Shown here: piece after piece, positions 9,677 through 19,868 of the stretch
Numbering within the stretch: the first letter of the stretch is position 1
How the letters are laid out: the number at the start of each line of letters is the position of its first letter
Source: Arsukibacterium indicum
GTDB taxonomy: Bacteria > Pseudomonadota > Gammaproteobacteria > Enterobacterales > Alteromonadaceae
DNA: 64,000 nt
NCBI RefSeq assembly: GCF_019100565.1
Contig: NZ_JAHRID010000009.1
Location: forward strand, 62,001-126,000
Reading direction: 5' to 3'
Notes under the pieces: model-generated
Seen by the model: only the letters and a program-made list of their open reading frames with translations
What the model was told of the DNA's origin: nothing
The model's database searches: none
Translations under genes and position numbers: made by a program

Positions 9677-9904
9677 CTACAGCCGGGCCCGGAATTTCGC
9701 CGCGTCTATAATGGCCCATAAATGGGCAATGGCAGCAATAATGGCTGGTATAATCAGCCACCATAATGCATAACCCACCGCACAAATCACAAAAAACAAC
9801 AACGCTGCCAATATTCGCCCCTGTACCAGCTGCCCTAAACCCGGCACAAAAATATTACACAACGCGGCGATGACATTCCCACCCGAGCCCTGTCCTGACA
9901 TCAT
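9677..9904 (-). CDS. small membrane protein of unknown function
   Basis: A 75-residue protein with two hydrophobic stretches (about residues 30-48 and 50-65) preceded by a Gly-rich motif CNIFVPGLGQLVQGR, reminiscent of the TM2-like proteins in which a PGLGQ-type motif leads into the first helix. An AGGAG ribosome site lies 3 bases from the first ATG (9904) and 6 bases from the second (9901), so the second may be used. It lies upstream of the permease pair on the same strand, with a 75-base gap. Function unknown. Confidence 0.75.
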   Translation of the reverse strand: MMSGQGSGGNVIAALCNIFVPGLGQLVQGRILAALLFFVICAVGYALWWLIIPAIIAAIAHLWAIIDAAKFRARL

Positions 9905-9954
9905 ACTCTCCTGTTTGGTTTCATTATTCTATAACGCACTTCTGTGGGCGTTGG

Positions 9955-10590
9955 CTATTGTTTAAGGGTAGCAATAAATTGTTGCGACTCGCTAATCGCT
10001 TTATTCATATTACTGATAAGCTTGGTAATGTCCCGCTCTATGCTGGCAAACTCATTGCGTAGCGCACCAATAGCCTGAGCATTGAGATTATGTTTCAGAT
10101 ACAAGCTGTTATCGCGCAGGCTATCCAGTACCGGTGCCATCGAGCTTTCGGCCTGACGCATGGTATTCAGCAATTGCTGGTACTGGCGTTGGGTCGATTT
10201 AAGTTTGGCAGCACTTTCCTGCTTCAGCTTGGCGTTGGTATACATGTCCAATTCTTCCTGCCACTCATCAAACAACGCTTCTGCCACATCTTCAATGCTG
10301 TTTATCCGCTCCGAGACTAATGCAGCGGCTTCGCTGCAGTTCTGGTATTGCTCATCGGTTTGCTCGTACTGTTTTTGCAAATCGCCACCGTCAAACTTTA
10401 TCAACGTGCTAAATTGCTCCAGGGCCGATTTAAACTCCTGCTGGGCTTCCTGCTGGGCGTCTTGTGCTTTATTAACCCGGTCTGCCAGAATATCCCGTTT
10501 GTGAACACCAACCTTCTCCATCGTCGAGTAATAGGCGCTCTGACAACTGGTTAGTAACAGCACCGACATGAGTATTAATATAATCCGCAT
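9955..10590 (-). CDS. DUF2959 family lipoprotein
   Basis: A 211-residue protein with a lipoprotein signal peptide (lipobox LLLTSC, Cys at residue 16) and a long alpha-helical, Gln/Glu/Lys-rich body that is probably coiled coil, with family segments STMEKVGVHKRDILADRV, FKSALEQFS and LYLKHNLNAQAIG. It matches DUF2959, a periplasm-facing family of unknown role common in marine gammaproteobacteria. AAGGA precedes the ATG. It is upstream of the small membrane protein, 50 bases apart, and may share its transcript. Confidence 0.9.
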   Translation of the reverse strand: MRIILILMSVLLLTSCQSAYYSTMEKVGVHKRDILADRVNKAQDAQQEAQQEFKSALEQFSTLIKFDGGDLQKQYEQTDEQYQNCSEAAALVSERINSIEDVAEALFDEWQEELDMYTNAKLKQESAAKLKSTQRQYQQLLNTMRQAESSMAPVLDSLRDNSLYLKHNLNAQAIGALRNEFASIERDITKLISNMNKAISESQQFIATLKQ

Positions 10591-10752
10591 AGGTATTCCT
10601 TAAATTTAAGTAAGCCTTTTGCTGCTTAACAGCACCGACAATAGCAATTCATTATTAGTTTACAACATAAATACCGAAAAAATGTCTCAGATCAAACCTT
10701 AAGCTAACGGATAGCTATACTCTTTTACAACTAAGGGTAACAGGAGCCTGAT

Positions 10753-11655
10753 TTGCTGCATCCCATTTTCGGTTTGGCCCGGGTCAACTTTTTAAGCCTT
10801 ACCCTGGTGTGTATCGCTCTGGCAGCCAGCGCAAGCTGGCAGGCAGGTCATTTGTTATCGCCAATATTGCTGGCTCTGGTTACGGTAACAGGATTATGTG
10901 CCCATATAAGTGTCAATGCGCTGAATGAATACCTTGATTTTAAATCCGGTCTGGATTTTCTCACCAACCGAACGCCGTTCAGTGGTGGCAGCGGCACCCT
11001 GATTAATCATCCTGCTGCCGCTAATCTGGCCTTAGTGCTGGCAATCGTCAGTATGACGCTGGTTATCGCCGGCGGCTTATATCTGAGCTACCAGCTAAAC
11101 TGGCAACCGTTACTCATCGGTATACCCGGGGTCCTGCTGATTTATGGCTACACCCGGCACATTAACCGCTGGCCACTGCTCTGCTTACTGGCACCGGGTA
11201 TTGGCTTTGGCATTTTTATGACGCTGGGCAGTTACTGGGTACTTGCCGGCAATATAAGTGCTGCGGCGTGGCTGCTGGCATTGATCGTCACTTTACTGGT
11301 TAGCAATTTATTACTGCTAAACCAGTTTCCGGACGTTGAGGCAGATCGTCAGGTAGGCAGGCGGCACCTCCCTATTGTGATTGGCCGGCGCCATAGCGCC
11401 AGTGTGTATACCTTACTGTTATTACTAAGTTATCTGCTGCTGATTGCAGGCGTAATCAGCAGGATTTTACCCTGGCAATGTTTACTGGCGCTGTTAAGTC
11501 TGGCACTGGTAGCAAAGGTGCTACCGGGGTTATCCCGCTTTGCTGACAAACCGCAGCAACTGCAGCCTTATCTGGGTTTAAATGTGTTGCTTTGTCATCT
11601 CTACCCATTGCTGCTGGCCTTAGGGCTGATCTGGGCTGGTCAGGCGAACTACTGA
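10753..11655 (+). CDS. UbiA/MenA-like prenyltransferase
   Basis: A 300-residue polytopic membrane protein of the UbiA superfamily, enzymes that move a polyprenyl chain from its diphosphate to an acceptor. Both aspartate-rich metal and diphosphate sites are present: NALNEYLDFKSGLD near residue 57 and NQFPDVEADRQVGRR near residue 192. The second resembles MenA more than UbiA, but the acceptor cannot be assigned. The start is TTG 10753, supported by AGGAG six bases upstream. It is a single gene; its 3' end overlaps by 7 bases the convergent gene at 11649-12620. Confidence 0.85.
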   Translation: MLHPIFGLARVNFLSLTLVCIALAASASWQAGHLLSPILLALVTVTGLCAHISVNALNEYLDFKSGLDFLTNRTPFSGGSGTLINHPAAANLALVLAIVSMTLVIAGGLYLSYQLNWQPLLIGIPGVLLIYGYTRHINRWPLLCLLAPGIGFGIFMTLGSYWVLAGNISAAAWLLALIVTLLVSNLLLLNQFPDVEADRQVGRRHLPIVIGRRHSASVYTLLLLLSYLLLIAGVISRILPWQCLLALLSLALVAKVLPGLSRFADKPQQLQPYLGLNVLLCHLYPLLLALGLIWAGQANY

Positions 11656-12620
11656 CTGTTGTTGGCGCAGCTAACCTCACGATTTAGCAACTGAATGTAC
11701 TGCTCGACTTCAACCGGAATGTTAAATTCCAGCTCCGCTGGCAACCCTAACATTGCGCGCTTTTCGCGCCATTCAGACCGTAACGTGGGATACATTTCAT
11801 TGAAGCGTGTCAGTTGCTCAGTTGACAACTTATCATTTCCTAACTGCTCACGCAGCGGATAAAGCAAATCAAACAGGTCCGGCATAACATCAATGGACAG
11901 CTGCAAATATGCTCTAACCATCAATTGAGTATCGTTAACCTGCTCATCTAAATCCGCTTCTCGCTGTTCCGGAGCGAGCTGACGCTCTGCATCCTTCCAG
12001 TCAACAAAGTACATTTCTGCCAATTGTAAAAATGCACCACCATATCCATGCAGCGCTGCTTGTTCAGCCCAGTAGCGCGCTTGAGCCAGCGCTGAACGAT
12101 CCAAAACTGTTGACTGCTGTTGCTTATCTGGCTGGTCATAGCGCTGAAACAGGGCATAACGAAGATATTTCTCAGCCAGCATACGCATAGCATGGATATC
12201 AGCTGCTTGAGCTTGTTGCAACAGTTCTTCCATACTGAGGCGCTGATAGTAGCTCTCATGCAGATCAGCAGACAGTTCTTTTTGATACCAGTCCTGAAAC
12301 TGATCTCTGGCCGGATGGCTTTGCAGTGCTTGCTCCAGTGCCTGGCAGTTTTGATTTGCTACTGGCTCTTCTGATTCGGCCGAAATATCAGCAGGTAAAA
12401 CTGTTATATCACCTTGCTCAGGCAGATTTTCTGATAACGGTTTGCCGGGGTTACCAGCAATTGAGGGATTAGTATCTTGGGCTGTTACTCGCTCTTCAGT
12501 TGATACCCGCAACGATTCATTGGCGGTTGCTGCTTTATCACGTGGATAACCCAACCACAGCGCAACAATAGCGATAGCAACCAGTACCATAACAATGTTG
12601 CGTCGGACTTTCGCACGCAT
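11649..12620 (-). CDS. membrane-anchored protein with Sel1/TPR-like repeats, unknown function
   Basis: A 323-residue protein with one N-terminal membrane anchor (residues about 8-25, after a basic start), a Pro/Ser/Glu-rich spacer to about residue 95, then a helical region. The stretch ALAQARYWAEQAALHGYGGA followed by FLQLAEMY looks like a Sel1-type repeat. A periplasmic location is likely. It starts 5 bases after panP and is probably cotranscribed with it, but I know of no functional link to beta-alanine synthesis. I do not recognise the family. Confidence 0.75.
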   Translation of the reverse strand: MRAKVRRNIVMVLVAIAIVALWLGYPRDKAATANESLRVSTEERVTAQDTNPSIAGNPGKPLSENLPEQGDITVLPADISAESEEPVANQNCQALEQALQSHPARDQFQDWYQKELSADLHESYYQRLSMEELLQQAQAADIHAMRMLAEKYLRYALFQRYDQPDKQQQSTVLDRSALAQARYWAEQAALHGYGGAFLQLAEMYFVDWKDAERQLAPEQREADLDEQVNDTQLMVRAYLQLSIDVMPDLFDLLYPLREQLGNDKLSTEQLTRFNEMYPTLRSEWREKRAMLGLPAELEFNIPVEVEQYIQLLNREVSCANNSQ

Positions 12621-12625
12621 GACTA

Positions 12626-14272
12626 TCAGCCTGTCAGCGTTTTCGCCAGCTGCAATAGCTTTGGATAAAACTCTTTATTTTGCTGGGCTATCTGATCCTG
12701 CTCCACCAATACATCATGCAGAATTTGCTCAGTGGTCAGCGGGTTCGCTAATACCACCCGGAACACGATAGTTTCCTGGCGGTTGTAGGCGGCCGGGGTT
12801 AAGCGGGTGCGCGAGACAAACGACTTACCCTCTTCCCGCTGGCGTTTCTGAATAAATTTAGTCAGGCCGTTTAACAGCTCGTTAAACTGCTGACGCTGCT
12901 CGCTCGTTGCCACAGCCATGGCTTTTTGCACCTGCGCCGGCACATAGCGGTAGGTCAGTAAACACAACTCAGGCGCGGTAATCAGCTCAAAATCAATATT
13001 ATGCTCAATTAGGGTGGCAAAATAGCGGGCTTTTTCCAGCGAGCGGTTGATCAGAATTTCATAGCCATCGCGGCCAATCACCTGCAGACAGGCATGGACC
13101 AGCATCGCCATACCTGGGCGCGAACCTTCCAGGGTCTGACTACCCAAATCTTTAGAGCCTTTACGCAAGATATACTCGGCATGATGCTCAATGGCATGGG
13201 CTGATGACGGGTGCTTAAACACCACCATACCGGCACCCATCGGCACATACATTTGCTTATGGGCATCAATTGTCACCGAATCAGCCCGCTCTATACCGGC
13301 CATTAAATGCCGGTACTGATCAGACAATAACGTGGCACCGCCCCAGGCGGCATCAACATGAAAGTGACACTGAAACTGCTCTGCCAAATCGGCCAGTTGG
13401 CCAAGTGGGTCAATATTGCCGGTTTCGGTAGTACCTGCCACACCAACAATGGCCAGCACCTTAATATTTTTTGCAGTTAACTCACTGAGCACCTGCTGCA
13501 TCTGCGCAACATCAACTTTGTTGTCGGCATCAGTTTTTACACTAACGACATAGTCACGGCCAATGCCCAGCACATCAGCTGCTTTACCTAACGAGTAATG
13601 GCCGCGTTCTGATACCACAATGGCCAAACCATCGTAACCATAATGCTTCAGCGCCCGGAATAAGCCTTCCCGGGCAATACCTTTAAAGTCGCCATCAGCT
13701 TTTAACAAACGGTTGCGGGCGATCCACAGCGCAGTAATATTGGCGACAGTACCGCCCGAGCAGAAGGCGCCCAACGAGTGATTGGCGCTGTGCATCCACT
13801 TTTTATAGAAGCTATCTTTTTCACCATAAACCAGATGATGCATCATCCCCAATACCTGACGCTCCAACGGCGTAAAAGCTTTAGAGGTTTCAATTTTCAC
13901 CAGGTTCTGGTTTAACCCAACCATCATTTTTGACAGCGGCAGCACAAAGTACGGTAACGCTGAGGTCATATGGCCGATAAAACTGGGTGAAGCAGTATGC
14001 ACAGAATGGGCAACCAGCTTTTGCATCATGCTTTCGGCATAATCGGAGACGAACTGCGGCGACAAAGGAATTTGATGTGCCTGAAAATCCCGCTCAATTT
14101 GCCAGAGTGGCTTTTCCAGCGCGACAATACTTTCCCGCAGAAAGCCTGCCAGGTTCTGTGACAGATTCTGTTCAATAATGCTCAGGGTGGAGTCCGGCGC
14201 CTCAGGCACGGTAAATATGCGCCAAAGCGCATCTTCAGAGGCGGCGGCCAGCCGTTTTGTCGGTTCTGTCAT
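12626..14272 (-). CDS. panP: PLP-dependent aspartate 1-decarboxylase (PanD replacement)
   Basis: A 548-residue group II PLP decarboxylase resembling glutamate decarboxylases. It matches the subfamily (TIGR03799) proposed to make beta-alanine from L-aspartate in Vibrio, Alteromonas and relatives that lack the pyruvoyl enzyme PanD. Visible are the substrate-pocket region SPSFIGHMTS, CSGGTVANITAL, the PLP-ring His/Asp area HFHVDAAWGGA, and the PLP-binding lysine in TIDAHKQMYVPMGAG. This fits panBC at 2-1471, which are not followed by panD. The decarboxylase fold is certain; the preference for aspartate over glutamate is inferred from subfamily and context. Confidence 0.9.
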   Translation of the reverse strand: MTEPTKRLAAASEDALWRIFTVPEAPDSTLSIIEQNLSQNLAGFLRESIVALEKPLWQIERDFQAHQIPLSPQFVSDYAESMMQKLVAHSVHTASPSFIGHMTSALPYFVLPLSKMMVGLNQNLVKIETSKAFTPLERQVLGMMHHLVYGEKDSFYKKWMHSANHSLGAFCSGGTVANITALWIARNRLLKADGDFKGIAREGLFRALKHYGYDGLAIVVSERGHYSLGKAADVLGIGRDYVVSVKTDADNKVDVAQMQQVLSELTAKNIKVLAIVGVAGTTETGNIDPLGQLADLAEQFQCHFHVDAAWGGATLLSDQYRHLMAGIERADSVTIDAHKQMYVPMGAGMVVFKHPSSAHAIEHHAEYILRKGSKDLGSQTLEGSRPGMAMLVHACLQVIGRDGYEILINRSLEKARYFATLIEHNIDFELITAPELCLLTYRYVPAQVQKAMAVATSEQRQQFNELLNGLTKFIQKRQREEGKSFVSRTRLTPAAYNRQETIVFRVVLANPLTTEQILHDVLVEQDQIAQQNKEFYPKLLQLAKTLTG

Positions 14273-14424
14273 GCGTTATGCTACTCACTGAGCCGAATCA
14301 GGCCCCACTTCAGTCCTCTGATATCAGACGGCAGACCGGGGCAAAGAAAGGGCCTAACTCTACTGCAACTGCCCAAAAATGTCTGCAAAAATTTCACTGG
14401 CACCCCAGTGACCATGATCACACA

Positions 14425-15195
14425 CTAGCTGCGCAGGCCGACACCACGGTTAATTAAATACAGGGCAAAGCTGAACATCACTACAATAAAGCTGGTTACT
14501 ACCGCGAGTGCCAGCACCAGGCTGACATCACTGACCCCCAGAAAGCCGTAGCGAAAGGCATTAACCATATACACTATTGGATTTAACGCTGCTACGTTTT
14601 GCCAGAAACCGGGCAACATCGACAACGAGTAAAATATACCGCCGAGATAAGTCAGTGGCGTCAGCACAAAAGTAGGAATAATACTGATATCGTCAAAGGT
14701 TTTGGCATAAACAGCATTGATTAAGCCACCCAGTGCAAACAACATGGATGTCAGAACAACAGTAACAATAATAATTGCCAGATTGTGAATTTGAATATCA
14801 ACAAAAAACAGCGACAGAATTGTCACGATAATGCCGACAAGCATGCCACGTGCCATACCGCCACCAACATACCCCAGCACAATAAGGTAATTAGGCACCG
14901 GCGCTACCAGCAACTCTTCGACGTTTCGCTGAAACTTAGCACTGAAAAAAGATGACGCCACGTTGGCATACGAATTAGTAATGACCGCCATCATAATTAA
15001 CCCGGGTACTATAAACTCCATATAACTGAAGCCGCCCATATCACCAATCCGCGAACCGATTAAACTGCCAAAAATGACAAAATACAGACTCATGGTAATG
15101 GCAGGTGGCACCAGGGTTTGCACCCAGATCCGCATGAAACGGGTAATTTCTTTACTTAAAATACTTTGCAGAGCAATCAGGTAGCTGGCTTGCAT
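14425..15195 (-). CDS. yadH: ABC-2 type transporter permease (YadH-like)
   Basis: A 256-residue inner-membrane permease with about six hydrophobic segments, family ABC-2, matching YadH. Characteristic stretches are FIVPGLIMMAVITNSYANV, FQRNVEELLVAPVPNYLI, TPLTYLGGIFYS and NPIVYMVNAFRYGFLG. The start overlaps the stop of the ATPase gene by one base (TAATG), so the two subunits are made together. The substrate is unknown; distant relatives export drugs, polyols or O-antigen. Confidence 0.93.
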   Translation of the reverse strand: MQASYLIALQSILSKEITRFMRIWVQTLVPPAITMSLYFVIFGSLIGSRIGDMGGFSYMEFIVPGLIMMAVITNSYANVASSFFSAKFQRNVEELLVAPVPNYLIVLGYVGGGMARGMLVGIIVTILSLFFVDIQIHNLAIIIVTVVLTSMLFALGGLINAVYAKTFDDISIIPTFVLTPLTYLGGIFYSLSMLPGFWQNVAALNPIVYMVNAFRYGFLGVSDVSLVLALAVVTSFIVVMFSFALYLINRGVGLRS

Positions 15196-16121
15196 TATTT
15201 TGCCTCCCCCCGACCATTTTCGACCAATGCCACAAACAACTCCTCTAACCGATTCGCTTTATTTCGCATCGACAACACATTCACTTTTTGCTGGCTCAGC
15301 TGCTCAAAAATCGGGTTTAAGCCGTCACTTTTAGCTATATCAACTTCGATGCTGTGTTCATCCAGCACCCGCCATTTTATCTGGTCCAGCTGCAAATTGG
15401 CTGGGTCCTGATCCAGATCCAGAATAAAGGTTTCAATAGTCAATTTGTTTAACAGTGCCTTCATACTGGTATTTTCAATAATCTGACCTTTATCAATAAT
15501 GGCGATATTGCGACAAAGCATTTCTGCTTCTTCCAGATAATGGGTGGTCAGAATAATGGTAACCCCTGCTTTATTAATGTTGCGCAGAAACTCCCACATT
15601 GAACGGCGCAGTTCAATATCAACGCCAGCTGTTGGCTCATCCAGGATCAGCAGCTTAGGCTCGTGCATCAGAGCGCGCGCGATCATCAGCCGTCGTTTCA
15701 TACCACCAGACAGCTCCCGGGCCCGGGCGTGCCGTTTATCCCATAACCCCAGCTGGCTTAAATATTTCTCTGCCCGCTCCAGGGCGAGTTTCTTCGGCAC
15801 GCCATAGTAGCCGGCCTGATGCACCACAATTTGCAGCACCGTTTCAAACTGATTGAAATTAAACTCCTGCGGCACCAGCCCTAACTGGCTTTTTGCCTGC
15901 TCCAGCTGATCGTCAATGTCAAAGCCAAATACACTTACCTTGCCACCGCTTTTATTCACCAGGGAGGTTATCACACCAATAGTGGTACTTTTACCGGCGC
16001 CATTTGGGCCAAGCAGTGCAAAAAAATCGCCTTGTTTCACCTGTAAATCAATACCACTTAAGGCAACGGTGCCACTTTTATACACTTTATGTAACGCGGA
16101 AATATCTAACGCCAGACTCAC
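15195..16121 (-). CDS. yadG: ABC transporter ATP-binding protein (YadG-like)
   Basis: A 308-residue ABC ATPase pairing with the YadH-like permease. It has Walker [12 protein letters not shown]-loop region [14 protein letters not shown], signature LSGGMKRRL, Walker [13 protein letters not shown] and H-loop [11 protein letters not shown]. The start is GTG 16121, overlapping the ubiX stop as GTGA, so it is translationally coupled behind mpl-ubiX. The role in the operon is unclear and the substrate unknown. Confidence 0.95.
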   Translation of the reverse strand: MSLALDISALHKVYKSGTVALSGIDLQVKQGDFFALLGPNGAGKSTTIGVITSLVNKSGGKVSVFGFDIDDQLEQAKSQLGLVPQEFNFNQFETVLQIVVHQAGYYGVPKKLALERAEKYLSQLGLWDKRHARARELSGGMKRRLMIARALMHEPKLLILDEPTAGVDIELRRSMWEFLRNINKAGVTIILTTHYLEEAEMLCRNIAIIDKGQIIENTSMKALLNKLTIETFILDLDQDPANLQLDQIKWRVLDEHSIEVDIAKSDGLNPIFEQLSQQKVNVLSMRNKANRLEELFVALVENGRGEAK

Positions 16122-16774
16122 TCACTTTCTCCTGTCTCTGCTCTGCTGCCTGAATCAGGCGCTGGCCGTTCACCGCCGTAGCCCCAACGGGCGGTCAGCT
16201 GCTGCGACACCCCAAGCTGGTCCAGGATGCGCGCGACCATAAAATCGACTAAATCACTGATTTGTTTTGGCTGATGATAAAACCCCGGTGCTGCCGGCAT
16301 AATAGTGACGCCAAGCCTTGCCAGCTTTAGCAGGTTTTCCAGATGAATAGCACTTAGCGGTGATTCACGCGGCACTAAAATCAGTTTACCGCCTTCTTTA
16401 ATGACCACATCTGCCGCACGCTCTATTAAATTGTCGCTGGCACCGCAGGCAATTGCTGCCACCGTGCCGGTAGAACACGGACAAATTACCATCTGTTTTG
16501 GTGCAGCAGAACCTGAGGCAACCGGCGAAAACCAATCATCTTTGCCATAAACTGTCAGCTGATTATCTGCACAGTTAAATAATTCTTGCAGCTGGCGGGT
16601 ACACTTATCCGGCGCGCCGGCCAGTTTAATATTGTGTTCAGTAGCAAATACTACCCGCGCGGCGCTTGAAACCAGCAGATGCACCCTGATCCCCTGCTGT
16701 AATAGCAGCTCCAGCAAACGCCAGCCATAAGGCGCACCTGACGCACCGGTAAAGGCTAAGGTTATTTCCCGCAT
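16118..16774 (-). CDS. ubiX: flavin prenyltransferase
   Basis: Makes prenylated FMN from FMN and dimethylallyl phosphate, the cofactor of the UbiD decarboxylase in ubiquinone synthesis. The 218-residue protein shows the N-terminal FMN-binding [17 protein letters not shown], the [14 protein letters not shown] loop, and [17 protein letters not shown] followed by [12 protein letters not shown] chose ATG 16774, three bases after the mpl stop with GGGAG just ahead; the longer reading from 16786 would overlap mpl. It belongs to the mpl-ubiX-yadG-yadH operon. Confidence 0.96.
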   Translation of the reverse strand: MREITLAFTGASGAPYGWRLLELLLQQGIRVHLLVSSAARVVFATEHNIKLAGAPDKCTRQLQELFNCADNQLTVYGKDDWFSPVASGSAAPKQMVICPCSTGTVAAIACGASDNLIERAADVVIKEGGKLILVPRESPLSAIHLENLLKLARLGVTIMPAAPGFYHQPKQISDLVDFMVARILDQLGVSQQLTARWGYGGERPAPDSGSRAETGESE

Positions 16775-16776
16775 GC

Positions 16777-18132
16777 TTACTCCCATTTGCGCGCCAGCGC
16801 GCCGATCAGCTTGTCGTGTATGCCGCCAAAACCGCCATTACTCATAATGACAATGTTATCACCTTTCGCCGCCTGCCCAACCAGTAAACCAACCAGCGCC
16901 TCAATATCATGCGATAAAACGGCTTTCGGGCTTAAACTGCGGGTTAATGCTTCCAGCGACCAGTTAGCATTGGCGGGCTCATATAAATAAACTTTATCAG
17001 CAATGGCTAATGAAACCGGCAACGCGGCTTCATGCACACCCATTCGCATGGTATTAGAGCGTGGTTCCAACACCGCAATTAAGCGGCCCTGGCCCACTTT
17101 ATTGCGCACCCCTTGCAAAGTAGTGGCAATAGCCGTGGGGTGATGGGCAAAGTCATCGTAGACCTTAATACCGGCAATGTCGGCTTTAAGCTCCATTCGC
17201 CTTTTTGGCGCCACGAACTTAGCCATCGCTTCCAGCGCAACGGTTACCGGTACCCCGGCATGGCGGGCCGCGGCTATCGCCATTACCGCATTATCGACAT
17301 TATGCTGCCCCCCCAGCTGCCACTGCAGCTCGCCTTGTAGCTGTTGCCGGTAATAGAGTTTAAATGCGCTGCCATCATTATTAATCAGTTCTGCCCGCCA
17401 GTCCTGGCCATAACTCTGGCGCTCACTCCAGCACCCCATAGCCAGCGTCTGACTGACTGCTTTGGTATCTTCCGGCGATAACACCAGACCATTGGCTGGC
17501 ACCATTCGCAATAGGTGATGAAACTGGCGCTGAATGGCGGCTAAATCGGGGAAAATATCGGCATGGTCAAACTCAAGATTATTAATCACCAGAGTGCGGG
17601 GCCGGTAGTGGACGAACTTTGAACGTTTGTCAAAAAAGGCCGTATCGTATTCATCCGCTTCAATCACAAAAAATGGCGACTCGCCCAGCCGGGCCGAAGT
17701 ATCAAAATTCTGTGGCACGCCGCCAATCAGAAAACCCGGCGTCAGGCCTGCGGCCTCTAAAATCCAGGCCAGCATGCTGCTGGTGGTGGTTTTACCATGA
17801 GTACCCGCCACAGCCAGTACCCAGCGGTCCTGTAATACCTGCTCAGCCAGCCACTGTGGGCCAGAGGTATAACGCAAGCCACGGCTTAGCACATATTCCA
17901 CCGCCTCATTGCCGCGGGATAATGCATTGCCGATGATCACTAAATCAGGCTCCGGGCTGAACTGGCTGCTGTCATACCCTTGCACCAGACCAATACCCAG
18001 TTCAGCCAATTGTTCACTCATCGGTGGATATACATTCTGATCAGCACCGGTAACCTGATGGCCCAGCGCTTTGGCAATTGCGGCTATGCCGCCCATAAAG
18101 GTGCCACAAATACCTAAAATATGAATATGCAT
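16777..18132 (-). CDS. mpl: UDP-N-acetylmuramate:L-alanyl-gamma-D-glutamyl-meso-diaminopimelate ligase
   Basis: Mur-ligase family enzyme of peptidoglycan recycling that joins the recovered L-Ala-gamma-D-Glu-mDAP tripeptide to UDP-MurNAc. The 451-residue protein has the N-terminal nucleotide-binding [20 protein letters not shown], the ATP loop [17 protein letters not shown], and the central-domain [17 protein letters not shown]-type region, here preceded by Val-Ile. It is the first gene of the mpl-ubiX-yadG-yadH operon and is divergent from fbp. Confidence 0.97.
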   Translation of the reverse strand: MHIHILGICGTFMGGIAAIAKALGHQVTGADQNVYPPMSEQLAELGIGLVQGYDSSQFSPEPDLVIIGNALSRGNEAVEYVLSRGLRYTSGPQWLAEQVLQDRWVLAVAGTHGKTTTSSMLAWILEAAGLTPGFLIGGVPQNFDTSARLGESPFFVIEADEYDTAFFDKRSKFVHYRPRTLVINNLEFDHADIFPDLAAIQRQFHHLLRMVPANGLVLSPEDTKAVSQTLAMGCWSERQSYGQDWRAELINNDGSAFKLYYRQQLQGELQWQLGGQHNVDNAVMAIAAARHAGVPVTVALEAMAKFVAPKRRMELKADIAGIKVYDDFAHHPTAIATTLQGVRNKVGQGRLIAVLEPRSNTMRMGVHEAALPVSLAIADKVYLYEPANANWSLEALTRSLSPKAVLSHDIEALVGLLVGQAAKGDNIVIMSNGGFGGIHDKLIGALARKWE

Positions 18133-18269
18133 CAGTTATTTCCTGCCTGTGCAGGCCCGTTAGTCACAGAAAAACAGATAAAACTACGATCAAAACTGCA
18201 ATTTAACAATAAATTCTTTAAAATAGCCCGGCCCTACAACTTTACTACAGCAACAAAAGGAATAATAAA

Positions 18270-19241
18270 ATGCGCCGCATTTCCCCGGTACTGCAACAGG
18301 ACGGAGTGGAACCTGATTTAATAGCCCTGCTGAAAACTATTCTTGCCGCCTGCCGTGAAATCGCTTTTCGGGTCAGTCAGGGTGAACTGGCTGGAGTATT
18401 AGGTTCTACCCTGGGCGAAAATATTCAAGGGGAAACCCAAAAAAAACTTGATGTTATTGCCAATGAATTACTCAAAGAAGTGATTTTGGAAACCGGCGTA
18501 GTAAAGGCCATCAGCTCTGAAGAAGAAGACACCATTGTTGCAGGCAACCCACACGGTAAGTATCTGGTTACCTTTGACCCACTTGATGGCTCGTCAAACA
18601 CCGACATTAACAGCCTGATCGGTACTATTTTTTCCATTTTGCCAGCCGACCCTGACAAAGCCCCTGATGACAGCAGCTTATTTTTGCAGCCTGGCACCGC
18701 CCAGGTTGCTGCCGGCTATGTGTTATATGGTCCGTCTACCATGCTGGCCCTGACAACTGGTCATGGCACCCGCTTGTATACACTGGATAACACCTATGGT
18801 GGTTTTTTGCTAACTGAAGATCAGGCGGCAATTCCCAAATATACAACAGAGTTTGCCATTAATATGTCGAATCAGCGATTCTGGCAGGAGCCAATGCAGC
18901 GCTATGTTGCCGACTTACTTCTGGGCAAAACCGGTCCGCGTGGCAAAAACTTTAATATGCGCTGGATAGCAGCCATGGTAGGTGATGTGCATCGGGTACT
19001 GTGTCGCGGCGGTATATTCGCCTATCCCCGGGATAGCAAAGATCCGCAGAAACCCGATAAATTGCGACTAATGTATGAAGCCAATCCAATGAGCTTTCTG
19101 GTAGAACAGGCAGGCGGTATGAGTTCAACCGGCTACCAGCGGATAATGGAAATTGTGCCGACAGATATCCATCAGCGGGTTGCAGTTATTCTGGGCTCAA
19201 AACATGAAGTGGAAACCTGTATTGGTTATCACAAAGCGTAG
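18270..19241 (+). CDS. fbp: fructose-1,6-bisphosphatase, class I
   Basis: Gluconeogenic hydrolysis of fructose 1,6-bisphosphate to fructose 6-phosphate. The 323-residue length fits class I (E. coli 332). The metal-binding signature [12 protein letters not shown] and upstream SSEEEDTIV are intact, as is [22 protein letters not shown] 18270 follows AAGGAATAATAAA, a good ribosome site. It is followed by ppa on the same strand after 72 bases. Confidence 0.97.
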   Translation: MRRISPVLQQDGVEPDLIALLKTILAACREIAFRVSQGELAGVLGSTLGENIQGETQKKLDVIANELLKEVILETGVVKAISSEEEDTIVAGNPHGKYLVTFDPLDGSSNTDINSLIGTIFSILPADPDKAPDDSSLFLQPGTAQVAAGYVLYGPSTMLALTTGHGTRLYTLDNTYGGFLLTEDQAAIPKYTTEFAINMSNQRFWQEPMQRYVADLLLGKTGPRGKNFNMRWIAAMVGDVHRVLCRGGIFAYPRDSKDPQKPDKLRLMYEANPMSFLVEQAGGMSSTGYQRIMEIVPTDIHQRVAVILGSKHEVETCIGYHKA

Positions 19242-19255
19242 CCATTTCTAATGCC

Positions 19256-19273
19256 GGCGCTATAATAGGCGCC
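19256..19273 (+). promoter_or_regulatory. candidate ppa promoter -10 within an inverted repeat
   Basis: A perfect TATAAT at 19261-19266 lies 47 bases before the ppa start and is flanked by GGCGC and GCGCC arms that could pair. ATTTTT follows, so the same bases could also form a weak fbp terminator. No good -35 hexamer is seen 16-18 bases upstream. Confidence 0.4.
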
Positions 19274-19313
19274 ATTTTTAAACGAATTTTATTGTGAACC
19301 AAAGGACCAGACC

Positions 19314-19841
19314 ATGAGCTTAAGCGATGTTGCAGCAGGTAAGAATCTGCCAGATGAAATTAATGTTATCATTGAAATTCCGGCCAATGCCGATCCGATT
19401 AAATATGAAGTAGATAAAGATACCGGCACCGTTTGGGTTGATCGTTTTATGTCAACGCCGATGTTTTATCCCTGCAACTATGGCTTTGTAAACCACACCT
19501 TATCGCTGGATGGTGACCCGGTAGATGTATTAGTTCCTACCCCTTATCCATTGGTACCAGGTGCAGTGATTAAATGCCGGCCGGTTGGTGTATTAAATAT
19601 GTCAGACGAAGCGGGTGAAGACGCTAAAGTTATTGCTGTACCGGTAAGTAAACTGACTAAATTGTATGATCATATTCAGGACATTAATGATGTGCCTGAG
19701 CTGTTAAAGCAACAAATTCAGCACTTTTTCGAGCGCTATAAAGAGCTGGAACCAGGTAAATGGGTTAAAGTGCTTGGCTGGGGCGATGCAGCTGCGGCCA
19801 AAGCAGAAATTATGACGTCATTTGAGCGGGCAAAGAAATAA
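19314..19841 (+). CDS. ppa: inorganic pyrophosphatase
   Basis: Hydrolyses pyrophosphate to drive biosynthesis. The 175-residue family I enzyme shows all key regions: the substrate-binding NVIIEIP and [24 protein letters not shown], the metal-binding DGDPVDVLV, and [15 protein letters not shown] lies just upstream of the ATG. A strong terminator follows, so it ends its transcription unit. Confidence 0.98.
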   Translation: MSLSDVAAGKNLPDEINVIIEIPANADPIKYEVDKDTGTVWVDRFMSTPMFYPCNYGFVNHTLSLDGDPVDVLVPTPYPLVPGAVIKCRPVGVLNMSDEAGEDAKVIAVPVSKLTKLYDHIQDINDVPELLKQQIQHFFERYKELEPGKWVKVLGWGDAAAAKAEIMTSFERAKK

Positions 19842-19868
19842 GCACAGACTTTCTGAGTTTATATTGAA

